Assembly (NCBI GenBank): GCA_000708835.1
Contig: DF237459.1
Coordinates: 1 to 64,000 of the forward strand
Direction: 5' to 3'
Length of the DNA stretch: 64,000 nucleotides
Source of the DNA: Klebsormidium nitens
Taxonomy: Eukaryota; Streptophyta; Klebsormidiophyceae; Klebsormidiales; Klebsormidiaceae
Below the pieces are notes generated by a model, which made no database searches, had not been told where the DNA came from, and worked only from the letters and a program-made list of their open reading frames with translations. The position numbers and the translations under genes are program-made. Shown in pieces: positions 1-12,900 of this stretch; within the stretch, counting starts at the first letter, position 1, and each line of letters starts with the position of its first letter.

Positions 1-574
1 ATGACAAGACTCGACCACTTCGTAGCGAAACTGCTAGCATGATGCCTTCAAATGATCCACAGCGTCACGTATTCGTTGAACATACGTCGCGGGTCACTGT
101 CTGCTAAGTCGGAAATGTAGCTGTTATGTGCATGTGACTCCCCGATTCCCGGCCGGGCGGTCAAATATAGGTCTGATTAAATGTATATCAGCTACATTCG
201 CGGATCAACATACATGCATCATGAGACAAACATGACCGATATGACCGTCTGCAAATAAATGGAATACAGGATTGAAAGAGGACGGTTTGAGTAGGACGGT
301 CTATATAACCCGGGCAAACATTGACACCTCAATTCTGCGTTATCATGCATTCAATGGTTGATCACAACCTATATGCCTGGAAACGGGATTGCATGCGAAA
401 GCCTTGAGAAACGCCGACGACGTTGGCAGTGAGCATGCTACTTTTGCACGGCGAGCTGAGCGCCCACGAAAAACATTGCAAGCATGGGCAACAGACAGAC
501 GCCTATACAAAAGGATGGGCGCGGTTGGTTATGCCGATGTTACTCGGCATGATCGGGTGCCTGGGGGACTGATG
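1..574. other. no gene seen, left edge
   Basis: AT-rich stretch without a convincing coding exon. The open frame at 389-628 starts with TTG, runs through the tRNA and has no recognisable motif. An AAAA run at about 509-512 could be the distal pol III terminator of the downstream minus-strand tRNA. Nothing else is supported. Confidence 0.5.
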
Positions 575-646
575 AGGTCCCACCGAGAATTGAACTCGGG
601 CATTTGGATTCAGAGTCCAACATCATAACCGCTAGATCATGGGACC
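575..646 (-). tRNA. tRNA-Gln (anticodon CUG)
   Basis: Read on the minus strand this 72-base segment folds as a full cloverleaf. The 7-bp acceptor stem is GGTCCCA with TGGGACC and a T discriminator. The anticodon stem is TTGGA with TCCAA around loop CTCTGAA, giving anticodon CUG. The T arm is CCGAG with CTCGG around TTCAATT. There is no intron. A-box and B-box (GAGTTCAATTC) sequences of the internal pol III promoter are present. The sequence is of the eukaryotic nuclear, plant-like tRNA-Gln type. Confidence 0.95.
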
Positions 647-908
647 GCGGTGGCCTCGCCAGCGGGTTTTCAATATATAACCCTATAAGGCAAGAGCCAT
701 TTGCCCGGCCATGCTTCAAGTTTTACCTGCATGCATGCGCCGGCGGTCTGTGTCCTTGTCAAATTCCTGTGAAAAGGTCCCTTTCCATGGCTCCACAGTA
801 CCGTAGTCTTTGAAGTTTGATGAGTTGTTGGAGGAAGCTGGGAGATAGTGAACTTTTTTCAGGATGTCAGCAGTTGGAAGGTAGTGGTTAATCACGTTGC
901 ATACCAGT
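647..908. promoter_or_regulatory. upstream region of the ATM3 gene
   Basis: Spacer between tRNA-Gln (minus) and the first proposed coding exon of the ABC transporter (plus). It would hold the promoter and 5' UTR if the start at 909 is right. No clear TATA box is seen. Confidence 0.3.
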
Positions 909-3900
909 ATGGATCGAGCTGCGGCGCTCATCTTGCGCCTTTCCAGGCAAGGGAAGGCGATCACTGCTATTGATGCATGCGGGGCCAATGCTCCCAAGGG
1001 GGAGGGTGTCAGGGATCTTCTGAGCACTCAGATTGAGCATCTTTCTCACTGGGTGAGTGGTGCCAATGATCCGCACATCCCAACATGAACAGACTGCATG
1101 GATTGATACCAAAATGCTATGCAGAGTAAAATCAGTGGAAGTTTGCCGGATCTTGCGTGTGCAAGGACGAGGTCAAAAAACACTTGAAATAGATTCATCT
1201 GCCAGCATCTTTGTGGGTGACACTAAATAAGAGACTACAGATCCATAATCACCAACATTTTGAGGCTTCGGGCTTAGGATCGAGTACAAGCATCACCGAT
1301 CAGCAATCGAGCTCCTCTTTCAATTGAAGCATGTTAATCAGATGGAGCACCACCGCTATCATCTTTTATCACTGCACCACTATTTTGACTACCAGATCAT
1401 CTTCGCTATTGAACAAAATAGATCACCGCTCAAAGTTCTGATTAAACAATATTCAGGTTGAAATTTTTTCAGGTTACCCTACACAGTAGCACCATAAACG
1501 TCCTTTAACTTCTGCAAAGAGTACAGTTGGAAAGGAACGAAAGGAAAGGCAAAGAAAATGGCCCCTTGAGATACAATTCTTTGCTTTGACTTGTGCGGTA
1601 TCGTCCACAGCAGACAGCGACTTTATGGTCACCAAGGATTGTCTTTGGGTTACACTTTTTCTGTTTGATTTTGATAAAGAAGTTTGTCGTAAATTCTTGC
1701 AGGTCCGTGCCTCCGCCAGCGGTCTGCCTGCACCATCCCCGCAGCTGCCTCTCCCCCAGACTCAGCTTCAAGACCACTTGCGTTCCAAAGGCAGCCTTTC
1801 AACGCAGAGCCTGAGAAGCTGGACTCCTCTTTCTACCTCATCACTCACACCCCCTCACGGTTTGCTCGCCGCCTCCTGTCTACCACAACCCTCTCTCAGC
1901 ACCTCTAGAGCTTCCTCCGTGCCACTCACTCTACCCAGCAGCTTGCGAATCTTTAGCACGGCTTCCCGAGAGCAAAACGAGGCTGGAAAACCTGCCCCCG
2001 GGAGGGCGGGGCCTGCCGCGGGGGGCAAAGAACGAGTGGGATCGCAGCCCCTTGGAAAGGAGAAGGACCCGGCAGCGGCGAAAGTAGATTCTGAGGAGGA
2101 AAAACCCGTAGCAGATCTACAGATCTTAGGAACGTTGTCAGTGTATCTATGGCCGAAAGACCGGCCCGACTTTAAGCGGCGAGTCGCATTTGCGCTTAGT
2201 CTGCTGGTGGCTTCGAAGGTGAGTTGGGAATGCCGATCTTCGGTCCCTTCCAAAACGCCTCTTGGCATGCTTACTTGATTCACGCTGCTTCGTCCCGTCT
2301 GTGAACACCTCAATCCTACCACACTTGCTTCTTCCCTCTGCTCAGAGAATCCGTATCCTTGAGTGATACATACTAATGGACTTCAAGCTCACTGAATCTG
2401 CAAGTAAGAAAGAAAGATGAAAGAAACGAGATTGTGGTCCTGTGCCCCAGCAAGTGTGCCGTCGCACCCTGGCTAGTGCCGAACTCGCCTCTGTGTCTCT
2501 TGTGGCCATTCATCACTGAATTTTCCCGCTTAGCATATTGATCAGAACCTAAAGACCGCGAAAGATGTTCCGCTGACCTATCAGTCCCCTTAGGACAATC
2601 AAGGGGTCCCGTTCCTGTACAAGTAATCTGTCAATTGAGCCTCCGACGACCTCACTGTCTCCGACCTCCGACAACCTGTGGCCGCTCGATGCGTCCGCTC
2701 CGCATGTGGCGCTTTTGCTTCCTTCTCCAGACCCAATTCTAAAACATACTTTTGGATCCAGTATTTGATCTAATTCAGATGTTAGAACGATTGCCCAAGT
2801 CCAACTTGTAATTTACAGGTTATCAGCGTCCAAGTCCCGTTCCTCTACAAGTACGCGGTCGACGCCCTTTCCGGCCAACCCGCCGTCTCCGACAACCCGT
2901 GGCTCCTTGCTGCGTTCGCATCTCCGGTTGCCCTTCTTGCGAGCTACGGCGTCCTGCGTGCCATGTCGTCACTATCAAACGAGCTTCGGAACGCCGTATT
3001 TGCAAAAGTGGCACAGGGCACGATCCGGGTCGTAGCCAAAAAGGTAAGAAGTTCTGAGTGTTGCAAGGTTCAGGTTGTTGAGGTCCCGACTTTCCGGCTT
3101 CTTTCGCAAGCTACGGCGTTCTGCGCGCCATGTCGTCGATATCAAACGAGCCTCGGAACGCCGTGTTTGCGAAAGTGGCACAGGGCACGATTTGGGTTGT
3201 TGCAAAGAAGGTGAGAAGTACGTAGTTTTGCAAGATTTGGCATGTTGGGGTTCGAACTTTGGGCTTCTTTCGCGAGCTACGGCGTTCTGCGCGCCATGTC
3301 GTTACTATCGGCCGAGCTTCGGAACGCCGAGTTTGCGAAAGTGGCGCAGGGAACGATCCGGGTCGTGGCCAAGAAGGTGAGGGGCTCGGAGTGGTTGAAG
3401 ATTGTAGGAAGTTGAAGCTTCAACGCTTGGCTTTTCCCACGGCTAGGGCGGTTTGCGTGCCAAGTCGTCATTAATAAACGAGCTTTGGAACGCCGTGTTT
3501 GCGAGGGTGACAAAGGGGACAGATTCGGGTCGTCCCCAAAAATGGTTTCCATCAGTATTCTGGCAAGCTACGATCTTTTCTTGGCGCCATATCTCTTTAC
3601 ATCTGGCAAGCTTTTGTCTTTTGTGGCGCCATAAGGGCGTGGTACTTCTGAATGAGCTTTGGGATGCCGTCTTTGAGGTGTCGCAGGAATTCTCCCTGGA
3701 ATGGGAAGCAGATGAGACCTTTTACCCCTTTCAAGGTTTTCAAAACTGCAAAGTTCTTTGTGTTTGGCTCGTCTGAGGAGCGTCGCAAGTTGTCAATGTC
3801 CAAGGAGCTTCACAACCCTGTCTGTGGAAAGGGGGCGACGGGGATGATGCGGTTGGTGAGAATGGGTATAACTGAAGCTCAGTGTTTCAGAAGTTTAGGG

Positions 3901-6900
3901 TCTGTAACTTTCTTGACATATATCCAGTATCCCGGGCCCAATCCAAGGCTGCACCGGTACGAAAGGCTGTTCGTTGTTCGTGAGTCTCTCCCCTCTTGAT
4001 ATTTGCCCAGTTTGTCTCCGCAATTGTCCTCTTGCCAATGAATCCTCTTTGAAAAGCCGTGTGAAACCAGGGCAATTTCTTGTGCTACATTAGACCCTAG
4101 CCGACGATTGGCCCAGCCGCTCGTTAAAGTTGGAGCATCGTCAAGATTGGAGCGATGCAAACAAGAGACGAACGAGGAGGCGGCGAACCGATGGAGCAAA
4201 GTGGACTGATCAAGAAGCCAACTCAGAGATGATTGTTTGGAAGATAGATCGTTGGAAGAGCTCATGTTCCCGCAGGTTTAAGCAAAGGCGAATGAGGAAG
4301 CAGCGAACTGATGAAGCAAACGGCACTGATCAGGGCGCCGATGCATTAGAGAATTGATCAAAGAAGAGTTTACAACCGCAGGTTTTCCTGCACCTTCACA
4401 ACCTAGACCTGACGTACCACCTCAGCCGCCAGACCGGCGCTCTCAGCCGCACGATTGACCGGGGCACGCGCGCCATCAACTTTATCCTTAGCTCCATGGT
4501 GTTCAATATTGTGCCGACATTTTTCGAGGTACGTACTCTCTTTGGAAACGTTGAAGTGGACGGTTCCAGTCCGCCGGATTTCACGGGAGAGTCCGATTCA
4601 TATTGCTCGACACGCTTTTCGTTCCGCCGTACGGTCTCGATGACAATAAGATACTTTTCCTACTTCGTTGGCAGCGGAAAGGCATTCTCGCTTTGCTAGG
4701 TTCGAGGCTCACTAAAATGACGGCTCGTTGTCACAAACGGAAAGAGTCATCGCACCATGTAAGGCTTATACTTCATGGCCAGTTGCATTTTTAAAGAAAA
4801 TTCACTACTTGCGCTGCGCTGGCCTTAACGTGCAAGTTATGACTGCAGACGACGAGGCTTACTTCTGCCGGTTTTACCAACCTGGTAGGCAAGATTTGAT
4901 CAGTAGTAGGCAGAGCTTTGATCGGAAAGGCTGATCTTTTTGCTCTGGCCGTTCTTTATTGCCGTAGAAACGCGAACCCGAGGCTTTGAATCCAAGATCG
5001 GTTCACTCCAAAACGCTCAAATCCCCGATCGTGTAATTCTGCAGATTAGCCTGGTGGCGGGCATTCTGGCTTACAAGTTCGGGGCGCCGTTCGCTTACGT
5101 CACCTGCGGGACTGTTGTCGCATACACCATCTTCACGCTCGTCGTAACACAGGTGAGCGTCCGCGCTTTCAGACTTCTTGACATGTCTTAAGTAAAGCGT
5201 CCGAACAGCACGCGACGTCCGAACCCTATGTGGCTCGGAGGACTGTCGCCGTAAGCACCAGCTAGCACGCCGTTACAGAAGACTTTCGCCAGGCTCGATG
5301 ATATCTGAAAGGCTGTAGGAAAGCTTTCCGAAAAGCGCACGTTTAAAATTAGATTGTGTCCAAGGTATGCTAAGTCAGGCGAGGCGACCAAGAGTCATCC
5401 GATGTGCAAAGTGTTCGACAAGTTCCTGAGATGATACTAGACATCGAAAGACGCATGGAAATCCCAGACTTTGGAAGAATGTCCGAGAGAGGTCATCGGA
5501 CAATGTTTGGATGGCGCTGGCCTTTCTTGTTATGTACGGCAGTCACGGAAACACAGTTCATAAGCAGCCCAGATTGAGCGTCACTACTCGTTGGTTGCCT
5601 CATAACTCGCTCAGCTGGACACGGCGTGCTGGTTCTGAAGAATGAACTCTTCTGGAAGACCGGGGCTGGGTCGAAACCTTCTCATCCACCCCGCCAGGAG
5701 ACGATTACCCCCGAAAGTACTTGGGAAGAGATCGAGAGAATGTGCCTACCTGAGAGAAAGAGGTCCTAGCGGATCGCGTGACAAGGAACTGTCTACTTTT
5801 GCAGTGGCGCACGAAGTTCCGGCAGCAAATGAACGCGGCCGATAACCTGTCGAGCTCCCGCGCCATTGACTCTCTCATCAACTACGAGGTACGTCTTGAA
5901 TGTAATTCACGCCTCCAGTCTTCGCACGTCTTTTTCCGCCTTGCCTTTCTCGTCTCTCTCGTTGCTCCTCTCTCCACAAGGCACCTTGCAAGAGCCTCCA
6001 TTTTGCTTGCGTCAAGGTTCTCGCTTCCTTTGACTGCGGGATGTTGACCAGAAACCCGTGAAGGTGGCGACGTTAGCAAGCGTCTGGGACTACCCGACTT
6101 TTCGATATCCATTGGGTTAGATCCTTGGTAGATCAAGAAAATATGGAAGAATTCGTGCAACGCGTTGGTACAGAGACCCACCAGACTAGCTCGACGATGT
6201 TGCAGGTTTGATTCTTGCTATGCAGCGTCGGATGACTGCTCTTCGCAATTCAGAAGCGTACTTCCGGACCGCACTAAAGTAAATCCGCATTTATCGAAGA
6301 CGCCTTTCGACTTCTGGAGACCGTCAAGTACTTCAACAACGAGCAGGACAAAGGCAGTTGAATTCGATCAAACACAAATCACTATGCATCCAGAACAAAG
6401 CGCGCGTCTCTGTTTCTACGGACGTCAGGACTTCGACAACGAGCAGAGCGATGACTTCTGAATGTTTGCAATTTGGTTCTAATTCAAAAACGGGCGAGCT
6501 TCCGCTTCTGCAGACTGTCAAGTACTTCAATAACGAACAGCACGAAGCCAGGCGCTATGGCAGTTGCCTAGAAGAGCACAAGTCGAAATTTCTTGCGCGT
6601 TCGTATGACTGCTCTCAACAATCCTCACTTTTCGACAGCTATATATCGGTTCGTAATCATTAATGACGCCTTTCCACGTCTGCAGACTGTCAAGTACTTC
6701 AACAACGAGCAGCACGAAGCCAGGCGCTACGACAAGTGCTTGGAAGAGTACGAGGCGGCCGCTCTCAAGACGCAGAGCAGCCTTTCCGGGCTCAACTTCG
6801 GGCAGAACCTGATATTCAGTGGAGCGCTTTCCGGAGCCATGATCATGTGCGCGCAGGGCGTGCAAAACGGGACCATGACCATAGGAGATTTGGTAAGATC

Positions 6901-9900
6901 TGCATTTGCAGAAAAAGTCGATTTTTTCTAGGCTTTAACTTTCGAGGTTTTGTATGTCGACTGGGTGGGTTTCTGAAGAGCCTCGCTCAGCGGAGCGCTG
7001 TCGGGAGCCATGGTTATTGTTGCGTGGCGCGTGCGAAAAGGGACTATGGCCATTGAGGATTTGGCAAGATTCTGAATAATTTGTGCTTGAGTCAGGTGTT
7101 GGCGCTTGAGAAATCATCACTCCGCTTGGTTTTTCCAAGAGAGAGCCTCACATCCAAGGGGAGGAATCAGACCGCTGACGGGCTGAACTCAAATGTGGTG
7201 TCCGGTCAAACGGGCGGCTCTTCCAGCTGTCCATGCCGCTGTTTCTGGATCCTTGAACCCTGAAACTCCCAAATCCTGAAAAGTGGTAAAGCTCCTCGAC
7301 AACAAACGGAAGGAGCAGGCTGCAAACGGGCTGGACATTTCTCTCAGTGGACCGGCTGCTGTTCCAGCTGACCATGCCCTTGCGCTTAAAACCCAAAACC
7401 TCAAGACGAGAAACTGGCAAAGATTGACACTTAACGGAAGGTTCAGACTCTTAACTGGCTGGTTTCCGTTTTGGTGTCAGGTTATGGTGAACGGACTGCT
7501 GTTCCAGCTGTCCATGCCGCTCAACTTCCTCGGGAGCGTCTACCGGGAGACACGGCAGAGCCTGATCGACATGCAGTCCATGTTCTCGTTATTGCAAGTA
7601 AGTAGATACTTCATATCATTTATTCGAGGGTATACTCTTGCAAATTACTCCAGGCTCTCGGCGTGAAGCGAAAGGTTCTCCTTGGAACGAAAGGCTGTCT
7701 CTTAAATCCTTACTGACCCTGCCTCCAGCCGTTTGATCAGTAGTTGAAGACCGAATTTCGCCCCCAACAGAGCATGGTCTGTCCTCACGCTGATTCGGAT
7801 CACAGAAGCTGGAAATTGAAGATTTAGACTGAAAGACACCAGCAGTCCACCGTTGAATCTTGCATCGATGGGAATTTTTGTTCCTTACCGCCCTGAAATG
7901 TTCGAGATCTTTGTGCAACTGTCCGACCGTGTCCTTCGATGAGTCTGTTGAAATCAGTCAGGTCCGTTAGTTTGCAAAACGGAAGCTCAACCTTTTTGGA
8001 GGTTGGCTCCTTTTCTATATCCAAAGGGACCTTTCGGTCCGGAGCGATCGAGTGCCTTGGCCTCAATCCCTGGCGGCACCATCGGCTTTTTCAACGCCAA
8101 CTTTGGGTACCCTCAGAAGACGATCCTGGGCCATGTCTCTTTGAGGGCTTTGTAAGGCAAATTCCGTTTACAAATGGACGCCTGGTTCCGCCAGGATGTG
8201 CCAAATTGGATCTTCGTTTCCAGATCAATCAAGCCGTTGCTTGGGAAAGGACTGACCCTCGGAAGTGACTCCGTCTGGCGCCGCCATCGCCTTTCATTAT
8301 CCAATACGGCGAGCTTTTCTGCAAAAAAATGCGATCTATCATCGGACGTCTGGAAAGGTAATTAGAGCTGATGGCGCTACTAGACAGGTTGCAAGGTAGT
8401 GCCTTTGGTTTCTTCTGCACCAAAGGCTCGATTCAGTCACGGCAAAACTGCCATCTCAGGTGGAACATCAAAAAAGGTGGAGCATGATTGTGCTTGTTGA
8501 CGGACCAACGCTCCAACAAAGCTGTCAAACTCTAGAAACGGTCTCTTGGCGAGGGTACTCATTTCTGACGTCGTTGGAACCCCACCTTCAAAATTCCTCC
8601 TCCAACCAGATCGAGCCTTCGGTCGGGAGTGCCAGACCGTCACGCCCCTCAACCTCTCCGGTGACGCCATTAGCTTCAGTGACGTCAATTTCTGGTCCTC
8701 TCCTAAAGCACGACTCTAGAGCACGTCTCTTTCAAGGTGAAACTCGGCAATCAGTTTGCAAAGTCTTATGCCCCTGTCTTTTCCAACCAGATCGAGCCCT
8801 CGGTTCAAGAGCGGCCAAACGCAACCCCCCTCAACCTCTCCGGCAGCGCAATCAGCTTCAACGACGTCAAATTCGGGTACCTTCCCGAGCGGCCCATCTT
8901 GGACCACGTGTCCTTCGAGGTGCCAGCTGGCAAGAGCCTCGCGATCGTGGGCACTAGCGGGAGCGGCAAGTCGACCATCTTGCGGCTGCTGTACCGGTTC
9001 TTCGACGCGGAGCAGGGGGCCGTGAGTCGTATTTCCATTCTCTTTTTTTGCTTCTGTCCTTGCTTTTGTGGGTAAGGGTTTTGGTCCAAAAACTTTCCGC
9101 TTTACTGTGGGTTTGGGTTTTGATTTAGTTTGTTTACCGTGCCATCTCAGTAGTCTCTTGGGAACTGGCCAGACCGGCACGTCGACCGATTTGCGCCAGC
9201 TGGACCGCCTGTTTGAGGCGGGACAGGGAATTGGAAATTGACTATCGAGAACTCGCGTTGTTTGCAAGTGTCTTGATTTCGTATTCTCCTTGCAAACGTT
9301 CTTGTACTTCTCCCATTCTTTCACCTTAAAACTGTCCGACTTGTACGTCCATTCCAAGGCTGATAGTCGGCCAGACGCTTCCCTTGCGACTTGACTGTTG
9401 CCGAAATATTTTCCAACCTTTCTCCCCGTGATTCAAGGCGACGGCCACAACGTTAGGTAGAGTACATTTCGAAGCCTGCGCAAGTCTGTCAGGGCCTTCG
9501 ATTTCTGTATGTCCTCATTTGAGGTGAAGAAACGGCGGCAAAATGTTCTCTCATATCCGGATCGATGGCCGGTAGCATGAAACCCGGTACACAAATGACC
9601 CCCGTAGGTCTATACTAGTCGTCTCGAGACCTGAAGCGATGGCCAGGATCTTTCCTTGCAGGTCCGCATCGACGACTGTAAAGCACTCAAATCACAATCC
9701 AGCGCAACTCTATGCTGCTTGTCTCGAGGATTGAACCAACGGCCTGATCTTTCCTCGCAGGTTCGAATCGACGGCCAGGACGTGAAGGACGTCACGCTGG
9801 ACAGCTTGCGGAGATCCATTGGGGTGGTTCCGCAGGACACCGTTCTGTTCAATGACACGATCTTTTACAACATCCAGTACGGACGCCCGAATGCTTCCGT

Positions 9901-12900
9901 TGGTGAGGCCATGCACTCCTTGCACACCGAAACATTTCGCTATGCCTGTTACGCCGCGCCTGTGTTTTTGGGGTATTGTCAACGGTTGGTGTCAAAAGAT
10001 TCTTTGGCGCTTAAGCTTGGTAGATCAGTAGACCCCGCAATTCGTTGCGGATCCACTGTGGTTTGTCATCATCACAGAGGCTTCTTTTGTGGTTGAGAAT
10101 GTATCTGACTCATTGTGCGTCAAGCCGGAGTGGCCCCTTGCTACGCTTGAGACGGCTTCGGATCCTTGCATCTTCCAACGGGAACTGTAAATGCACCTTG
10201 GACCCGTCTCTACGTCCCTACCGTTTGGTCGACGCGGTCCAAGCGCTTGAACTCACAGCTTTTGCACTAAAGGATTGTTAAAGATTGCTTGTCTTATGAT
10301 ATTCTGAAGTAGCGATAGGGCTCTCTTAAACTTTAGCAAAAGCTTGAACTTCCGAGGACCCTGTACCCGTCTCGGCCGGGGGTGCAGGGAAATCAGTTTT
10401 CATTCTTGAAGAAATGAAGCCTCATGCTTCGCTTTGTGTACTCTTGTTTTAGTTTCGTTGTCTTTTTCTTAAAAATCTTTACTTTCTGTATGATTTTTCC
10501 CTTTATGTTTGCTATGATCATCTGATCCATAACGGATTCCCGTGCAGAGGATGTGTACAACGCTGCTCGCCAAGCTGCCATCCACAACGCAATCATGGCG
10601 ATGCCGGCAGGGTATCAAACAAAAGTGGGGGAGCGGGGCTTGAAGGTGGTTCGTTTGCAAACGTCGTTCCATCTTCGCAGCAGGACTTTGAATCCAAGCT
10701 GAGAAGCTTCTTTGTGGTTCGAGTTGTTCCCCTTACAGCACTCCTCAGACTGCTTGGCAAGTGAAAGAAGGTTCGAATATCAAGAGATGAGTGGATGTTA
10801 CGCAACACTTTGCATACCGCAACAAGTTTGTTTGTAAGGGATACGAAGGGATATGAAGCAACCGGGGTCGGAGGTCTGTCCACTGAGGAGTGTCTGGGCG
10901 CTGAAACTGCCCTTCAAGAAAGAAATTCCACACCATGTTTTCAAGCGTGCTTCACATCTCTTATTGCAGCACCTTCTTGTCTCGGTGTTGTTTCTCATTC
11001 GAGAATCTGCGAAACTACGTACAACCGGTTTTGTTCAGGGCCTGCATGCGGTATCTGAAACTCTCAGTTTAAACACCTGTCAATTGCCGGTTCTCCTTGT
11101 CTCCTTTCTATGCTTCTGTACTGTGAGTATCTGCTCACTGCTGAATGAAAGTGACTCGCAGACCAGGCTTTTCTTAAGGGGCTCGAGCGCAATGATTATG
11201 GCCCTGCCAGAGCTGCCTAGCGCTCGTCTTCTCTACGCAGCTTATCAATGTGACAGCGTTATTTTGCAAGAACGATTTGTATGGTTGATCGTCGAACACC
11301 CTGTCGCACTCACAGAAAGCTTGTCCCCAAACCTGACGCTCCTTGCTCAAAAAGAGTCTGCGTTAATGTGTTGTGTGTTTTTCTTGTGGTATGAGCGGCG
11401 GGGAGAGAGCAGTTCGTGATTGATTATAGACAAAAGAAAACCTCAAACCTTCACTTAACCAGCATGGGTTAACGAACATTTGACGAGCTCAAGTTGATGA
11501 GCTTCATGCGAGGTCCCGCAGAGCGGACAGATTACTATGACTTACTGACCTCAGGAATCCATCTAAAACGTACTGACCTCAGGAGTTCATCTAACGAGCT
11601 TGGCTAACGAGCACTTGACGAGCTTGGGTTGAAAAGCCATGTGCCTGCTCTTGCACTTGAGCGACGGGGAGAAACAGCGGGTCGATGATGACGCCTACAC
11701 GTTCTAGTTTTTTGCTCAACAGGCTTGGTTCAATGAGCCTTAATAAGCTCGAATCAAACGAGTGTTATCATCTCCCTGCAGTTGAGCGGTGGGGAGAAGC
11801 AGCGGGTAGCCCTAGCGAGGGCCTTCCTCAAGTCTCCCAAAATACTGTGAGCACCGCCTGCGTCATCCGGAAGACGAAAAGTGACATCCTAAATATAGGA
11901 TCCCATAGAGTCCTACGTATTGTGCTTCAGCACCTCAACGTAACCTGTTGCTGTGTGGTTGACATCGGCAATATGCACAACTTTGCACTCCCTCATGGTC
12001 TGTTGCGTTAGCTTCCTGCCTTCCTGTATTGAGCTGTTTTGTCTCCTTGAACAGGGCTTTGCGATTATTGCCCTGACTAACGTTGGCAGAACTTGAAATC
12101 TAGATTGAGCGGCCACCAATCGAAAGAGTCCGCTTCCATCATTTCAACTCTATTGTAAGCCAGTCGCTGAATTCACAAGAACATCATCATTGACCAAGAA
12201 CCATAGATACCTTTTGATTCTAAGCAAACAGCCCATGGAAGCAGACAGCTCCCTTTCTTGATACGATTTTGCGAACGTGCTAATCGACCTTTGCGCCGTC
12301 CTCGTTTGTCAGGTGATTCGATGAAGGTGTCCATCCTCTCCACCTTTCTTTCGTGTTTTAAGCCATCCACAAATCGAAGCATTTACCAAACACTAGAAGT
12401 GCCAATTGATCTCAAGAAACAGCCCACAAAAGATGTCATCATACCTGCTGAACGACCTATGCCCCATCCTCGGCTGGCAGGTTATGCGACGAAGCAACGA
12501 GCGCGCTCGACAGCACGACGGAGGCCGAAATCCTGTCGGCGCTCCGTCAGCTTGCGCAAAACCGGACGTCCGTTTTCATCGCGCACCGACTAACCACTGC
12601 AATGACCTGCGACGAGGTGCGCTTTTGATGTTGCTAACATGCAGTACTTCGTACTTATAATACTTGGTCCGACTTTCCCTCTTTGGCTCTTGGTCTTCGC
12701 CCACTCGTCCTTTTGGGCAGGTGCTCGACACAAACTCCTCGGTCTCGTTCTTCCCTAGCTCAGCGTGCACGATATGTAAGATTCCGTTAGCGACAATAAA
12801 GGTAGATGGATCGTTGTTAGAAGCTCGTTCAGAGACACCGGTCCAACGAGGCTCCCTTTCTTTCGCGACGGACACCCGTCAACAGAAGCCAGAACTGAAG

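Noticed and set aside
389-813. Two short plus-strand frames before the ABC gene
   Set aside because: The first starts with TTG, the second reads through the tRNA, and neither shows any motif.
1586-1702. Coding start of ATM3 inside this stretch (TTG 1586 or ATG 1625)
   Set aside because: A strong TTCTTGCAG acceptor at 1702 and a phase-0 upstream exon fit better, though ATG 1625 cannot be excluded.
3099-3386. Open copies of ATM3 exon 3 as extra or mutually exclusive coding exons
   Set aside because: If spliced after exon 3 they would enter in the wrong phase, and they duplicate only part of a membrane helix region.
6190-6230. GCAGGTTTGATTCTTGC, B-box-like
   Set aside because: No cloverleaf; it lies in an ABC-gene intron.
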